A stretch of 64,000 nucleotides of DNA from Ulota crispa. Lineage: Eukaryota > Streptophyta > Bryopsida > Orthotrichales > Orthotrichaceae. This document shows, piece by piece, positions 1-12,232 of this stretch. Location: positions 6,846,789-6,910,788 of the forward strand of contig OY987242.1 in the NCBI GenBank assembly GCA_963920765.1, read 5' to 3'. Made by a program: the position numbers and the translations under genes. The notes below the pieces were generated by a model. It had not been told where the DNA came from. It was given only the letters and a program-made list of their open reading frames with translations, and ran no database searches. Position 1 is the first letter of the stretch, and every line of letters starts with the position of its first letter.

Positions 1-232
1 GCTTATGTTGGTGAAAATTTCTTTGTAATTGAACAATTTGACGGTTAGTCTAATTTCTATGTGAGAAGCTCTTGTTGAAAGGAGAAAATTTTGTTCTGTT
101 CATTTGTTCCTACGCTGAGTAGTTTTACTATCTTATGCTTGGTGGCTTTGAATGATTGGGTGCGGTCAGTGTGATGGCCAGCTATAGCAGCTTCTGTGTC
201 TCACTTCAGACATTGTTCACTATTGCTTGCAG

Positions 233-1243
233 TCTGCGGCATTGAAGGAGGCTCTAGATGATTTGGAGTGGCCAGGTTCTAGTATTGCAATTACAGTCTC
301 TTCAGTACCTCCTAAGGTCACCTTCAGGAGTGAGGGGCATGGCGATTTACAGGTATGCCTAGCTGTACCTTCTGTTTGCAAGAAATTAATCGAGTTGAAT
401 ATCGAGTTAGATGTGCCTCTTCTGCCGATGGTTTTTAAGAGTTCAAATTGTGAGTCAATCGTAGGAGAATAGGTTTTACGGCTGGAGCTTTATTGTTGTT
501 ATTTTCTTTGAAGGCAATCTGCTGATTTTGAAATTGGGGCTTCATTATTTGTAAAGATTTTGAAGCAAGTCCCATGCTAGGTTGGTTGGTTCTGCTAAAC
601 ACGCTGCTAGCTAGACACACATATCTGTAAATTATTGCTCATTGTACAATTGGGTGGTAAACTTGCAGATTGACTTCCCTTACGACAGGCAACGAGATCT
701 TTTCATAGCTTTCAATTGTGATCGTGAAATTTCGCACAGGTCTTTTCGTTTGCCGTAGACTAGACTAGTTTATAACGATCCTTGAGGTTGACTGATTGCT
801 GTACTCAATCAATTTTCACACTTAGGATATGTTCACACTTGGTGTTAGGGGGTAGTAACAATATGAATGTAGTCTAAAAGTGTGGCCAAATGCATCTAAT
901 TTCCTTCACTACTACCACTCTTAACACCAAGTGTGAACAATCCTTTAGTGTAATGGTTTAACTTTCTTACTTGTGTTCTGCTTTGTTACGGTTCTGCGGG
1001 GGCAGGTACAAGTACAAGTTCCTGAAAGCAACAACCTCTCAAATCCCAGGCAGCATATTGAAAGATAATCGTGGCAGCAAGTTAACTTTTGGTTCTAATG
1101 GACTTCTCAAAGTCCAGCATCTCATCTCTCTTAAACCTACACTTCCTCCCCACCAACACTACTATGACCCTTCACAAGCCCAGGCTCGAGTTTCGTACGT
1201 CGAATTCTATGTCCTTCCTGAGGCAGAAGCTGATGACCCGTGA
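233..1243 (+). CDS. RAD1: RAD1 checkpoint clamp subunit, 3' portion (last three exons)
   Basis: Exons read as 233..352, 669..739 and 1006..1243, joined by AG/GT sites with consistent phase (0, then 2); earlier exons lie left of the window. The product is the C-terminal part of RAD1, a PCNA-like subunit of the RAD9-RAD1-HUS1 (9-1-1) ring that is loaded on damaged DNA in the nucleus and activates checkpoint signalling. Recognisable plant RAD1 blocks are LKEALDDLEWPGSSI and GHGDLQ in the first exon, LFIAFNCDREIS in the second, and YKYKFLKATTS, NRGSKL and VEFYVLP in the third. The TGA stop follows an acidic EAEADDP tail, as in plant homologues. The intron before the last exon carries a small inverted-repeat element (819-950). 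The identification is by memory of the Arabidopsis protein; the exact 5' boundary of the first listed exon depends on one acceptor (TTGCAG at 227-232). Confidence 0.88.
819..950. mobile_element. Small inverted-repeat element (MITE) in the RAD1 intron
   Basis: The ends are inverted copies of each other. The left end has CACTTAGGAT then GTTCACACTTGGTGTTA, and the right end has TAACACCAAGTGTGAAC then ATCCTTTAGTG. About 30 bp of each end can pair with few mismatches. The CACT start recalls CACTA-type ends, but I see no clean target duplication (flanks TCA and TAA). It has no coding capacity. Confidence 0.6.
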
Positions 1244-1606
1244 CAATCATAATCGACGCTATGCAGGTGTAGAGGTTAGCATTCTTGTACATATGATTTC
1301 TCTTGAATTGAGTACGGTGAGGTAGATCCATAATTATTGGGATCATCTCAATGAAAACACCGTGGTTTAGAACACTGGTGATTCGTCTTTCTGGTTTCTT
1401 TCCGCTACGATTGGTTCATCGACAACGATGAGCAAAGCTTGTGACGATTCATCTTCATCAAGTATCAGTTACCACCCTACCATATTACATCGCATTTTAC
1501 TAAGGTAGGAGAACCTAAATGTAACACCAACCGTTTATCGACATCTACAAAAAAAAAAAAAAAAACCTAAGGTTACACGCTGCTGCACACAAATAAGACA
1601 CACGTT

Positions 1607-1715
1607 TAACAAAACATGTCACAATAATGGAGTATAGGGGTATAGGGAACATGAATTGTGTAACAAAATTTGTCACAATAGTAGGGTATAGGGGGTATAG
1701 AGAACACGAATTGTG
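1607..1715. repeat. Tandem duplication, two units of about 54 bp
   Basis: Units 1607-1660 and 1661-1715 both begin TAACAAAA, share TGTCACAATA and GGGTATAG, and end GAATTGTG. They differ by scattered substitutions and one extra G. Confidence 0.75.
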
Positions 1716-2450
1716 TAGGTGGTGGAGAAGCTGTGCATGTGACACAGTCTTTTGGTTGTCACTTTTTCATTTCAATACGAGTATTTCAATAAGGGTCTAG
1801 TTGGTTGGTCTACGGAATTGCCTTCAACAATTCCTAATTTATTCATATAATCTCAGAAAATTCCAAAAACAATTTTTGCTTGCATCTGTGCCTGTTTCCT
1901 AACAAGCACATGCCATTACACTCTGAAAAAGACTCTCAAGATCACCACATCTGAAGTGTTAGTTTTAGATTCTCCTACCTTGCTATATCTTTACCTTTGT
2001 AGAAGTGTGTCTCATAGTGGATATCTTCCTAAATCCTAGCGGTGACACCAGGTAGGTTGACGTGAACGGAGTTGAGTAGATCTCGTTGAAAGATCTTGGC
2101 CTACTGACCATGGGATGATCTTTCCACGCATCACAACTTCGCATTGCGTTATATAATTGTGGTGAAGATGAAGCTAAATTTCAATATTAGGTTTCACATA
2201 TCGTTGATTAGGCTAGAATAACCACCTCCTATATTGTTTTGTTCAAGTTACATGGACAAATTACTCACGTTTCATGAAGAGTGTTTATGAGCGTATGTGA
2301 TACCCTACAAATGCAATGGGGAATAATTTGTCGAAGTACTAATGAGTCATGATTTATTCTTTGGTGAGTGTTCAGTTATTGATTTTAGAAACCCTTGTCA
2401 TGTTCAGTATTTTCAATTGAAATACATAAGAGAAAGTTGATTTAACTTAA

Positions 2451-2689
2451 CCCCTAAAGGATGTTGCTGTTTTGTATACAGACTCCCAAGTTGTATACGG
2501 ATGGGATATTTGGATAGCACATGAACCCCATTGGAGTTGTAAGTTTCAAGCCAAGTCATAGACATATTACTTGTCAACTAAGATTTTTTGGGGAATTTTT
2601 AACATTTGTCATATAGTTATTTATTTAAGTACTAAATAGTTCTTGTACAAATACAAACTACACTTTTGGTAGGCGACATCCTTTAGGGG
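2451..2689. mobile_element. TTAA-type inverted-repeat element, subfamily C copy 1
   Basis: The left end CCCCTAAAGGATGTTGC follows TTAA (2447-2450). The right end is the inverse, GCGACATCCTTTAGGGG, followed by CAAT instead of TTAA. The interior matches 18659-18893 closely, including TTTGGAGTTGTAA-like and CTTCAAGCCAAGT blocks and TTTTGGGGAATTTTT, so this is a dispersed family of about 239 bp. Confidence 0.75.
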
Positions 2690-4483
2690 CAATTGTTGTT
2701 GAGCGAGACAGCTTCATAGAGATTTTGGAGAAATTTCTGAAGATAACTTGACAATCAGTGTGTGAGACCCAATGGTACTCTCTAACATGATCAATTGCAA
2801 GATGGAGAACAAGATGGAGAACATTGTGATGAGAGTGCTTTTTTTGTGCTGGAATTAAGTATACATACACACCAGATTTATGTGTTTGGTTTTTTAAAAC
2901 AAGAAAATTCACGGAAATCTTGGTACAGAACATTTTTACTGGTCGACCCAGTAGGGCTACTTGAAATACCGGTAAAACCTCTTTACAATGACAGTAAAAC
3001 CACAATTTCTAAGTGTATTGCAATCTTGGGCATGTCGTTGATAAACATCATATTTGTTGGATTCTTCTGAAATATTTTCACATAAATCCAAGTTCTGGTG
3101 CAAAGTTACAACTCAAGTTATCTTTTCTTTTAAAGTAGGGCATGCAAGAATTATTTTCACTATCTCATTAGTGTGGAATGTGGGAAAAGTCAGGAGAAAA
3201 TGGGTGAATACTCTTTCTGAGAAAATTGGGCCCCGTTCAGTGCAAAGGCACTTCGTATTAAGACCAAATGTTAAGGCCAATCAAGGAAAAGCACGGCCAA
3301 CAAAATGAGTTTTATAGCACCCACACGTGTTCATCATGTGCGTCTCCTACAGAAAATTCCTAGTTGTCTTGCCTATATTGCCCTTCACGTCGCTAAAATT
3401 TCTGGACAACTATGCACAAACAATTTCTTTTCACCATAACGTATATACTCAATTGGCCTGATTCTCATGCACACTTATGCAACATGTTTCAAGAATTGGA
3501 AGATACACACAAGTTCCAGATTAGATTTTCTCCTCCGGTTAACGCTCAAAAGTTAAAAAGCCTAATCTCATCAATGATAAGGATCCTTGGTTTGAAAAGT
3601 CATCACTTCACAAAACTAAATTCGCATTGAACACCTGCAGTCAAATAGCATATCACCCTAAAAATTCACCACAATTCAGAAGGCCGTAATCATAGGCAGT
3701 TGCGAATACAAATCCAAACAGAGCATTATGGATAAAATACAACCGGACTCATAAGTCCATTTTCAATGAAGCTGCCAAGGATGAGTCGAAAATTAGAGTC
3801 ACTCGTAAGGTTCGAAAAGCGCGAATAAGCACCCTACAGATCTTTCCAGATTCAAACAAGAGAGAGATTGCAAGATGTCTATCCCAACGACATGTACAAG
3901 AAAAATAAAATAAGAAACACTATCACAACTTCTTTATAAACGCAAAGAAAAAGGAGAACGTAACTTAAAAAAGAATGCACGCCGCCAAAAACCCTAAAAT
4001 ATAATCAGAAAAACTTTAACCCTAAAAGCTGCTATTCACTCCAACGGAAGTCTCAGCAAACAAATATTATAATTCTCTGGAGGTATTCAATCACAATCAT
4101 GAAGATACTACAGTTCACAATATGCGTCACTGTACTCGCGAAAAAAAGCATAATTAATAGAAAATAGTGACACAAATCAGAAGAAGCATCATGCAAAGGT
4201 GACGTCATCGAGAAACACAGGCAGAAAAATCCAGCAATAGTTTAAATTCCAAATTTCAGATAAGCATCGCTACAAACACCACATCAGCGCATAATATTCA
4301 GGTTGAATTCCACTTGTACAGCAGGTCTGCATAGAAAATGACGCAAACCTCTCTACCTCCAAAACTAGCCTCCAGATGCCGCTCCACTCCAGGTCCGATA
4401 ATGCTCGTTCTATCGAACCCTAATAATATGTCGTATGAGACACATGCTCAAATCCACGGCAGAGAGAAGACATCCATCCATCT

Positions 4484-4693
4484 CTACAAGTCGTGGACAG
4501 TGAGACCAGGGGGCAGAGACTGCTTCAACTTATCGGCCTTGTCGGTGTCGAAGACGCTCAAGGTGTAGAGGTACTTGGAGCACCTGACTTTGAACTTGAC
4601 CACATCCTTGGAGCGCTTGATCTTGACGCTTCTGGCGTCCTTGCGCCGCGCCGTCAGGAGGAAGTCCTTGATTTCATTGATCTGCTTCGGCAT
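4484..4693 (-). CDS. RPL38: 60S ribosomal protein L38 (eL38)
   Basis: A single uninterrupted reading frame of 69 codons plus stop, the normal length of eukaryotic eL38. It begins [20 protein letters not shown], continues with [20 protein letters not shown], and ends [14 protein letters not shown]; these blocks are nearly invariant in plants. The protein is a small component of the cytosolic 60S subunit. The start at 4693 is fixed by the conserved MPKQI; in-frame sequence upstream is proline- and arginine-rich leader. The absence of an intron within the coding frame is visible directly. A telo-box lies upstream (4798-4806), typical of plant ribosomal protein genes. Confidence 0.97.
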   Translation of the reverse strand: MPKQINEIKDFLLTARRKDARSVKIKRSKDVVKFKVRCSKYLYTLSVFDTDKADKLKQSLPPGLTVHDL

Positions 4694-4797
4694 GGCGACC
4701 GACGGAGCTGGAGAAATCACTCCGAAAGGAAGGGAGAGCGGGGGCGATGGCGGCCCGGCGAGACCACAACGACAAACTCTGCAGCGGCGAAAGAGAC

Positions 4798-4806
4798 CTA
4801 GGGTTT
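4798..4806 (-). promoter_or_regulatory. Telo-box upstream of eL38
   Basis: The minus strand reads AAACCCTAG about 105 bp upstream of the eL38 start codon, in a pyrimidine-rich leader or promoter. Telo-boxes (AAACCCTA) are established elements of plant ribosomal-protein and translation-related promoters. The position is seen; the function is inferred. Confidence 0.6.
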
Positions 4807-5646
4807 GCCCTTCTCTTCCCCTTAACCCCCGCCCCGTTCCCCCGCTCCCCCACACCTCCCGTTCCTCGAGTTCCCTTCCCGTTCCCCGAGTTCTCCGTGA
4901 GTTCTCGTTCGTCTATCGTTCGTCCAACTTCCGTTCGTTTGTGATTCTCGTTAGGTTTTCGTTCAGTCTATCTTTCTAACGGTTTCTGCAAATCTTCGCA
5001 ACGGAAGCAGCTCCGGTTCGGTTATTTTTCAACTGCCTCGCAGCAGTGCTAACTAAAAATAGCAAGCATCTACCAAACTTTATTTGTTGCTACTAGGCTA
5101 CTACCGAGGTGAATAGCAGTGTTCAATTTTATATTTTAGCACATTTTGCAGTGTTTTTAGTTACGAGCGAGGTCTGAAAATTTGCATGTAGGATCCATGA
5201 CAGACCTGCAATGTGTGAAATTGTGAATGTACACGACAGCTGAATAAGTTACGCAATAGCAGTGAGGAACACAGTATGTTTACTTCGTTGGCACATAAAT
5301 CAATGAATGTTGCGACAATTTTGGCAAATTTTCCATGAGAAACATAAGTAATGCGCTGTTTTTCAAACGTTGATAGAAGTACGATGTTCGTAAGAACAGT
5401 GCCGAGCAGCTGTAAGCACAACCTTTGAAACTCGACGCCAGTGCCGCTGAAAATCTACATGAATCAGTCATCTCGGTTTGGACTGCACCGATTTGTGTAA
5501 GACGCTAGAAGACCTCGCCCGGGACCTCGCCAAGTTCGCAGCTGCAACGAACCAGAAGTGATACCTGGCTGATATAAACTATTTTTAGCAGTAGCTCGAT
5601 TGCTGCTGGTCTTCCGAACATTTCGAAGCAATCTCAAAGAAGAGAA

Positions 5647-8600
5647 ATGAAGTCGGTTGATCTTGTCTGTGGAATTGTAGTTTTTCTTTCTCTTCTTTTT
5701 TGGAACTTCGAGACTTCGCAGGCCACTCCTGCAATCCAGTTTGAGACCGATGCTTTTACCAATGAGCCTGTAGTCGGACCACCCGTGATACTCCCAGAGC
5801 CTCTGCCACTGATTCCTGATGATCCTGTAATAGAACCACCGGTGACACTGCCGGAGCCGATACCACTGATTCCAGGTCCAGGGGGAACGTGGAGCCCTTC
5901 AGCGCAAGCAGAGAAGGCAGAATCATCGGATCCCGTGCCAAATCCAATGCCAGAACCACCAGGTACACTAAGGTAGAAGCACCCAAATGCGACACTTACC
6001 TCAAATGTGGTAATTTGGAGGGTCTTTTGAGAATGTAATGGCATATGCTTGTTAAGAAATGGGTACAGATTCAAGCAAAATTATTTTCAGAATTTTCTGA
6101 GATTGTATGAATAAATTATGAATTGTTGAAGCTCCCTAGATTCACTTATTGTGGACACTAGACTCTTGAAAAAACGACAACAAGACCATGTCATGACAAC
6201 AAAAAGACCATGTCACACCTAATCATAAACCGCCATTTACACAATTTTTGTCCCCTTACGTCAACTTGCGTGTTTGATTTGGGTGCATGCATGTCTTGTT
6301 TGAGTGCATGAGTGTCTACTTTAGGTTTATTTTTAGATGTCAATAAACAACTAGTGTTACAATTGGGTGCTCCTACCTTAACTCCTCACAAGCACTTACT
6401 CTTTCTTTCTTTCTCCCTTCCCAGAGGTTAATCTCTCTCTTACGACCTAAAGTAAAATCACTCCTGCTATTCTCACTACTTCCGATGCTAGAAAAATCTT
6501 AACTATCAGATGCCTCCACCGTGGGAAATGCGCAGTGTTGTTTGATTACAGCGATGGACCGAACGGACCAGACCACTGGGGCGAGCTGAAGAGCGACTGG
6601 ACGTTATGCAAGTCAGGCTCCCAGCAATCGCCCCTCTCCATCACTCCCAGTCTCATCGTCACCGACAGCACTTTAGGCAACCTGAAGGCAAATTACACTC
6701 CCGAGAGCGTCAATGTGACCATTTCGCACGACGGCCGTGACCTCCAGGTGATCATCTAACTCCTCACAAATCTGCAAAGCTTTTGCTTTCCAATAACTAT
6801 CTGATTTCCACAAAAGATCTTTGCTGTTGTGGAGCTGAATACAGCGTTTTCAGAGGTTCTTACTGCAGTCTACTCCCTCTGACCTTCTAAAAAGATCCAA
6901 ATCATACACATTTCTTGTACCTCTAAAAAGCTCGCTTTTGCTAATTTCAAACACTGAAAAAGCGTTTGTCATGTTCAATGATATCATGGGACAAGTTAAG
7001 CAATTAGAGAACATTCCTCTCCTAGCAAGTTTGGCCTTGCCCATATGAGATATCACTGTTGCAACTAATCTTTAAATCATTAATAATGAGGAGTTGGCAA
7101 CATGCACAAATACGGTGCTTTTTTGCATAGAATTTGGGTGCCTAAATGACGACATCAAAACTGAAGATTTTGCATACATTTGGTAGATGGTATATTGACT
7201 CAGATAGAATACATGTGTCACTAGCACAAACACTAAAAACAGAGTTAATCCTTTGCAAGGAAACTTTTAGGACGTTTTAGAGGGACAAAGGGAGTACAGA
7301 ACAATACCATGAAAGCAATTGTTCTCATGATTCATAGCCTGGTCTTGGTGATGGTCACATGAAATTGTGCAAAGGTGTTTCAATGCAACAAAACATCAAA
7401 CGTGTTCATAAAATCTTGTTCTTTGACTTGGACTTCAACAATTATTTTTTGAATTGATGATAAGGTTGGGCTAGACCTTCTTCTTTGTGTTTTTTTGAGG
7501 CAGGTGAACATGCCGTCCAGCGCTGGAGTGTTGAAAATCTACAACGTCACGTACCGACTTGTCTCAATGCACTTCCACAGGCCAAGTGAACACCTCATTT
7601 TAAATTACAGGTTCACTAATCTGACTCGTTTCTTTGCCTACGTCATACTTACCATATTTGACTTAATTCTCACTAAATTCTAAAAAAAAAGTACATAGGT
7701 TCTAGATAGTTCAAAGTTTAGAAATAAAATCATTTTGTCATACAAATAGAAACTCAAAGCTTTGTCAATTTGTGGCTCTTATAAATTGCGTAGGGAAAGT
7801 TGTTGATAAGAGTGTCGTTCATGTTTGGTGAGCTTAGTTGTAAGGATAGGTACGACACTGAAATATTTCTTGATTGTCATAATCTTATTGCTTCATTTGT
7901 AATTGATTTGTAGACATCATTGTCACATTCTTAGAAGAATTGTTAGAACAATTTGTATTCAAGAGGTTGATTACAATGAAATCCTTCAATAACTGATTGG
8001 GACCTAGCTTAGGTTTTTATTTTATGTCACTTTATAGACACAATATTTGGATGGAGGAAATATGTAGTCTAGATTTGCATTCATGGTGCTAAATTTAGTT
8101 AAATGTGACATGGATTTGTGCATTTGGATGTGTACCCACAGCACTAAAACTACTTATTTACTAGTGTTGGTGTAAAATCTTTTCTAAAGGCATGGAATGG
8201 ATTTTCAGTTTCCCTTTGGAGCTTCATTTGGTGCATGAGTCGGAAGAAGGGAAGACTGCAATTGTGGCTTGGCTCTTTGTTCCTGGCTCTTCAAATAATA
8301 CGTTCCTTGCACAGGTTCTTTCTCCTTTCCTCCAATAGTAGATTACTCATGCCTTAATTGCACTAGCTCATGGATTGAAGAATCCATTTGTTGTTGGCAC
8401 CATTCAAAATACATTTTCAAAATAAGTTGTTTGCATGTGCAACAAGCATCAAAAGAATGAGATTGAATAGAAAAACATAAAAATAAATTAAAACACATGC
8501 AATTTTAGAACCACATTACCTAAAAGACTCTTCATGATTATTTCCATTTTTGGGGGTCATGTGAAACCTCCTCTTTGCTTACTTAGAATAGAGGAACGTG

Positions 8601-10030
8601 TCATTTGAGAATATGTGATTCCCTAAGACGCTCTCCCACACATTTCACAAATACAAGTTGGTGTAAATTTGTATTAAAGAAGAAAAAGATAAAACCTCAA
8701 TCACAAACACTTGGCACAATTGCAAGTGCAAATGGAATGGACCTTCTAACAAGTGCTTAAAAAAACAAGTGCCAATCTTATGAACTTTTGTATTTGAATT
8801 TTGTTTTATTGGTAATAGTACAACAACATCAAGCATTCCAAGCTTGCAATTTTTTTTCATTCCTTGGTGGAGTTGATTTGCAGTTCCTTGATGAGCTCCC
8901 CACGCACAAGAATCCCTACTCATGCTTGAAAATTCCGCCTATCAAGTTGCTGCAATTGGAGCCCAACTATGGCCGGTACCGAGGCTCACTCACCACCCCA
9001 CCTTGCTCTGAAACGGTCATTTGGACTCTCATGTTGTGGAATGTAAGTTCAACCCAAAATTTCTATCATCTTTTGTACCACTAAAGGATATAGTGTGCAT
9101 GGTAAACTAAACCTAATGAGAGCCAACATATTGAGATACAAGAGTGGTAAGGGATTATAGTTGCATAAAAAGATACTTTTCATACTCCTAGACATAATCT
9201 CAATGATTGAATCTTGTTCAATTAACCTCCATCAATTAGTAGTCTTTAAATTTTCACCATAATCTTAATGAGACTCAAAATTAGCACAATTAAGAAGAGT
9301 TGCATGTCCAACCTTGGAAAACTTCTTGAAAATCTCCCTAGACTAAAAACCAAAACAAAAATCCTAAAGAAGGAAGTGACTTAGAGTAAACCTTCTTGTT
9401 GGCTCGGAATTAAAAAAATGCAAAAACAACAATCAAGTTTGCAGTGTAAATTTTGAAATGAAATTGTTTGTTGTTTTTGCATTTTTTATTTCTAAGGTTA
9501 GCATGAAAGTCCATCTTTACGCCATCACCAAAACCATCCAAGAATGAACCATACACATTGTACAATTCTTGTTAAAATTATGCTATAAGCAACTCAAGTC
9601 TAAAGTCTATCTATGGAGAAAGTAGGTTATACTACTTTGAAGCAAGTGTAACTGAGAATTTTTGTGGGCTTGGTATGCCAGTTTCCTTCAGTATCAGACC
9701 ACCAACTCAAACTGCTTAAAGCTGCAATGCCAGTGCGTTCACTTACCAACTTTTGCTAAGTCTTTTACAATTTGTCGTGTTTGCCTTATACAAGCTCCTT
9801 TCTCAATGACTAAACAATGACTAAAATGAGTAATTTCAGTCATTGTACACATGGTTTTTCTTTGTAGTGTTTATTGATGTTTCTTTGCTTGAATTTATTT
9901 ACCTTCTCTGGTACAGAGGAAGAATGCTCGGCCTTCATTTGCAAGCAAGGGAAGAAAGTTCCGCATCAACCATACTCCGGATTGGACAATAATGGAACAA
10001 GTTTTCAAGCAACACGAAGGAAGTGCTTGA
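5647..10030 (+). CDS. Secreted alpha-type carbonic anhydrase with proline-rich N-terminal extension
   Basis: Seven exons: 5647..5962, 6536..6747, 7504..7610, 8209..8314, 8884..9042, 9682..9732, 9917..10030, all GT-AG with matching phases, giving 354 residues. The enzyme reversibly hydrates CO2 to bicarbonate. Residues 1-26 look like a signal peptide (hydrophobic VVFLSLLFW, then SQA). Residues about 41-105 are a proline-rich linker with a duplicated unit. The catalytic domain starts near 108 (FDYSDGPNGPDHWGEL). The three zinc histidines are visible: H199 and H201 in MHFHRPSEH, and H218 in LELHLVH. GSLTTPPC (281-288) is the family signature; its Cys288 probably pairs with Cys130 in WTLC. A 17-codon exon (9682-9732, SDHQLKLLKAAM) supplies the segment between the signature and NARPSF. 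Location is probably apoplast or secretory pathway. Intron 2 carries a Stowaway-like MITE. Confidence 0.92.
5764..5882 (+). repeat. Coding repeat: duplicated proline-rich unit in the carbonic anhydrase linker
   Basis: Two successive units read GPPVILPEPLPLIPDDP and EPPVTLPEPIPLIPGPG. The DNA is repeated too, with CCACC(C/G)GTGA and CAGAGCC/CGGAGCC blocks. This gives an extended, proline-rich stalk between signal peptide and catalytic domain. Confidence 0.8.
6873..7294. mobile_element. Stowaway-like MITE in carbonic anhydrase intron 2
   Basis: The left end is CTCCCTCTGACCTTCTAAAA and the right end is TTTTAGAGGGACAAAGGGAG, inverted copies, with a TA on each side (6871-6872 and 7295-7296). A TA duplication and CTCCCTC ends are the established signature of Stowaway/Tc1-mariner MITEs in plants. 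The interior shares long blocks with 57725-58479 in the opposite orientation (for example CTCCTAGCAAG / CTTGCTAGGAG and GCATACATTTGGTAGATGGTATATTGA-type sequence). Confidence 0.85.
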
Positions 10031-12232
10031 ACAAAACTTTTGGAGATTAGTATTACAATAAGAAATTCCGTGCTTTAGGAAAACACTTCTGAAATTAAAA
10101 CAAGCAGCTACGTTACAAGAGGCTTTGTCCCTAGTATTCTCATCAAAATAAAGAGCCATCTTGGTGCCCCTACTTGTTATATGTTTTTTTATTACACAAA
10201 GTATGTGAACGTTGCAATACACATCACCGAACTACAAAAACTACATTGTGCGTGCATTTTTTTCAGTTATGTAGAATATGTGAACATTGCAATCTACACA
10301 AAATAATATCGTTGAGTCTAACTTACGTGTCACTATGTATTGCACATTTATCACTGGTATTATGTGAAAATCTTTGGGTGAAATCTTTTTTTGCTAAGTG
10401 TATTGTTATTCGTACTTAGCCACAAAATCTAGATTCTATAGCTATATCCAAAGGGAATAAAGTCAGTAAACTCAAGCAACATGGTAGCTGTGTCATGGTA
10501 TGCTGTAAATTGCAACCAATACCTTTTTGAGAAAGAGGTGCCTTTGTAGAAGTGAAATTCATAAGTAGTTTATGAGAGTCAATGTTATGAAGAAAAGAAA
10601 GGTATGTTTCTCACCGGTCTAATTGATGTATACCAGAAAAGGTTTATTTTGCCACAATTTAGGTTTGATTCAATAACGTAGACAAGATACTACAACTCTG
10701 TCATAATCGCCTTTCATTTGAGAGGGAAATGCCTAGTTTTCTACAGGGCTCTTCTAGTGTTATCCTGCAAGGGATTCAGAGACGATCAGACTTTGAAATA
10801 GTACAAAAGAGACCAGAGTTGCTTGCCTCCTCTTCCAACTGGTTCGATGAATTTTGAAAGGTCTTGGAACTAAAGATCCTCCTCGTTTCATACGCTGAAG
10901 CTTTCAATGTAGCCTTTGGTGCGGGAAGATATCAATTTTTCAGAAACACAAGAATCAAGAATGCTCTTTACAGAAACCCCCGCAATGGCGTTGACAGAAT
11001 CTACCTCAGCAAGCGAATAACAGCTGTCAATTGCAGGTGTCCAGTGTACGATTGTTGCTGCTTCACAAGCGCTACTTCTCTTTGGCTCCGAGTTATTGTC
11101 ACCAACCTGTCAGTTCACGTAAAGCTTCGTCAGAAGAGATAAACCCAAGCTGTTTACAGATTGGATACTAAATTTCTTATCTACGCAGCTCCAGTGATCC
11201 CAAATGTCATTTTCTGAAATAGCTCAACTGGCTCAAAACACTGCTAAAATTCAAATTTAGCATTGTCACATTCACCTTCTCTGTAAAAGTAGTAGAAAGA
11301 GAAAATTTTATGGATACCCCTGAAGGTTGCCATATTTGATAGATACCCCTGGATTTTCAGGAATTGCACAAATACCCTTTGACCACAATTTTCAGGCATT
11401 TGTTCTATTGTGCATGCCGCTTCTTTCTCCCTTCTGCGCATGCTACTTCTTTTCTGTTCTATTGCACTCCTTGCTTTAACATTGGTCATGAAGGAAGTAG
11501 CGTGCATAACAAAACAAACACCTGAGATTTATGGTCCAAGGATATTTGTGCAATTCCTGAATAACCAGGGGTATATCTATACAAATATGGCAAAATTCAG
11601 GGGTATCCATAAAGGTTTCCCTAGTAAAAAAATTGGTAGAAGTTTGCAAGATTTAGCCACATTTATGAGCACTGCCCAGGTCTACCCCAACTAACTAATC
11701 TCAAACAATGCAAGGCACCGAACTGATGTTGATTTGGTGGTGAGGGCATCTCCACCGGTGGCTCAAACACGCTCAAAGTGGATGAAAAGTGTTGAGGCCC
11801 TCTCAAAACCCTCTCAAGACTTTGTCCTACCGTGTCTAGCAAGGGCCCTTCAAGACACTATTCATCCTAAGTTTAGTGAAATTTATCCTCTACTTTTCTT
11901 GATAAGTGGTCAACTGATTATTTCTGGGGCGTGTTGGAGTGCAAGGCCACCTTTTTGAAGAGCATGGGTGGAGATCAGCAGGCTTGTGGGCCGGCCAAAA
12001 CAGATGGAAAACTTTGAAAGAGCCCGGACCGGAGGAGATGCTCTTAAGGACTTTTGAGACGAAGGATGGTGAGGAACGACATGACCCATGAAGTGGAAAG
12101 AAAGCAAGCACCTGGAGCAGTAGACAGGCAGATTGTTGTTGCTGTTGCTGTTGTTGTTCTTTGAACTGAGCTGCAGAGAGTGAGACTCAAGCGTCGAGCA
12201 GAAGAGAGAGTGCACAGCATGGTGTGCTTGCG
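10031..12232. other. Spacer between carbonic anhydrase and kinase, no gene seen
   Basis: Convergent 3' ends meet here, so part is 3' UTR. A MITE with inverted ends sits at 11299-11622. A TTG/CTG trinucleotide run (12136-12159) lies just beyond the kinase stop, probably in its 3' UTR. A 92-codon open frame at 10864-11142 has no recognisable motif and I do not call it a gene. Confidence 0.55.
11299..11622. mobile_element. MITE family F, copy 1
   Basis: Inverted ends: TATGGATACCCCTGAA on the left, TTCAGGGGTATCCATA on the right. Further inward are GATAGATACCCCTGG and CCAGGGGTATATCTA, and then GGAATTGCACAAATA and ATTTGTGCAATTCC. A diverged copy with the same order of blocks is at 24977-25295. No coding capacity. 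Confidence 0.8.

Larger units (their letters stand above)
1244..4483. other. Spacer between RAD1 and eL38, no gene seen
   Basis: This is AT-rich sequence between the RAD1 stop and the convergent eL38 stop. It will hold the 3' UTRs of both genes. It contains a two-unit tandem duplication (1607-1715) and one inverted-repeat element (2451-2689). Open frames are short and show no recognisable domain. Confidence 0.6.

Noticed and set aside
10864-11142. 92-codon plus-strand frame after the carbonic anhydrase
   Set aside because: No recognised motif and no paired exons in frame; the start is not preceded by anything gene-like.
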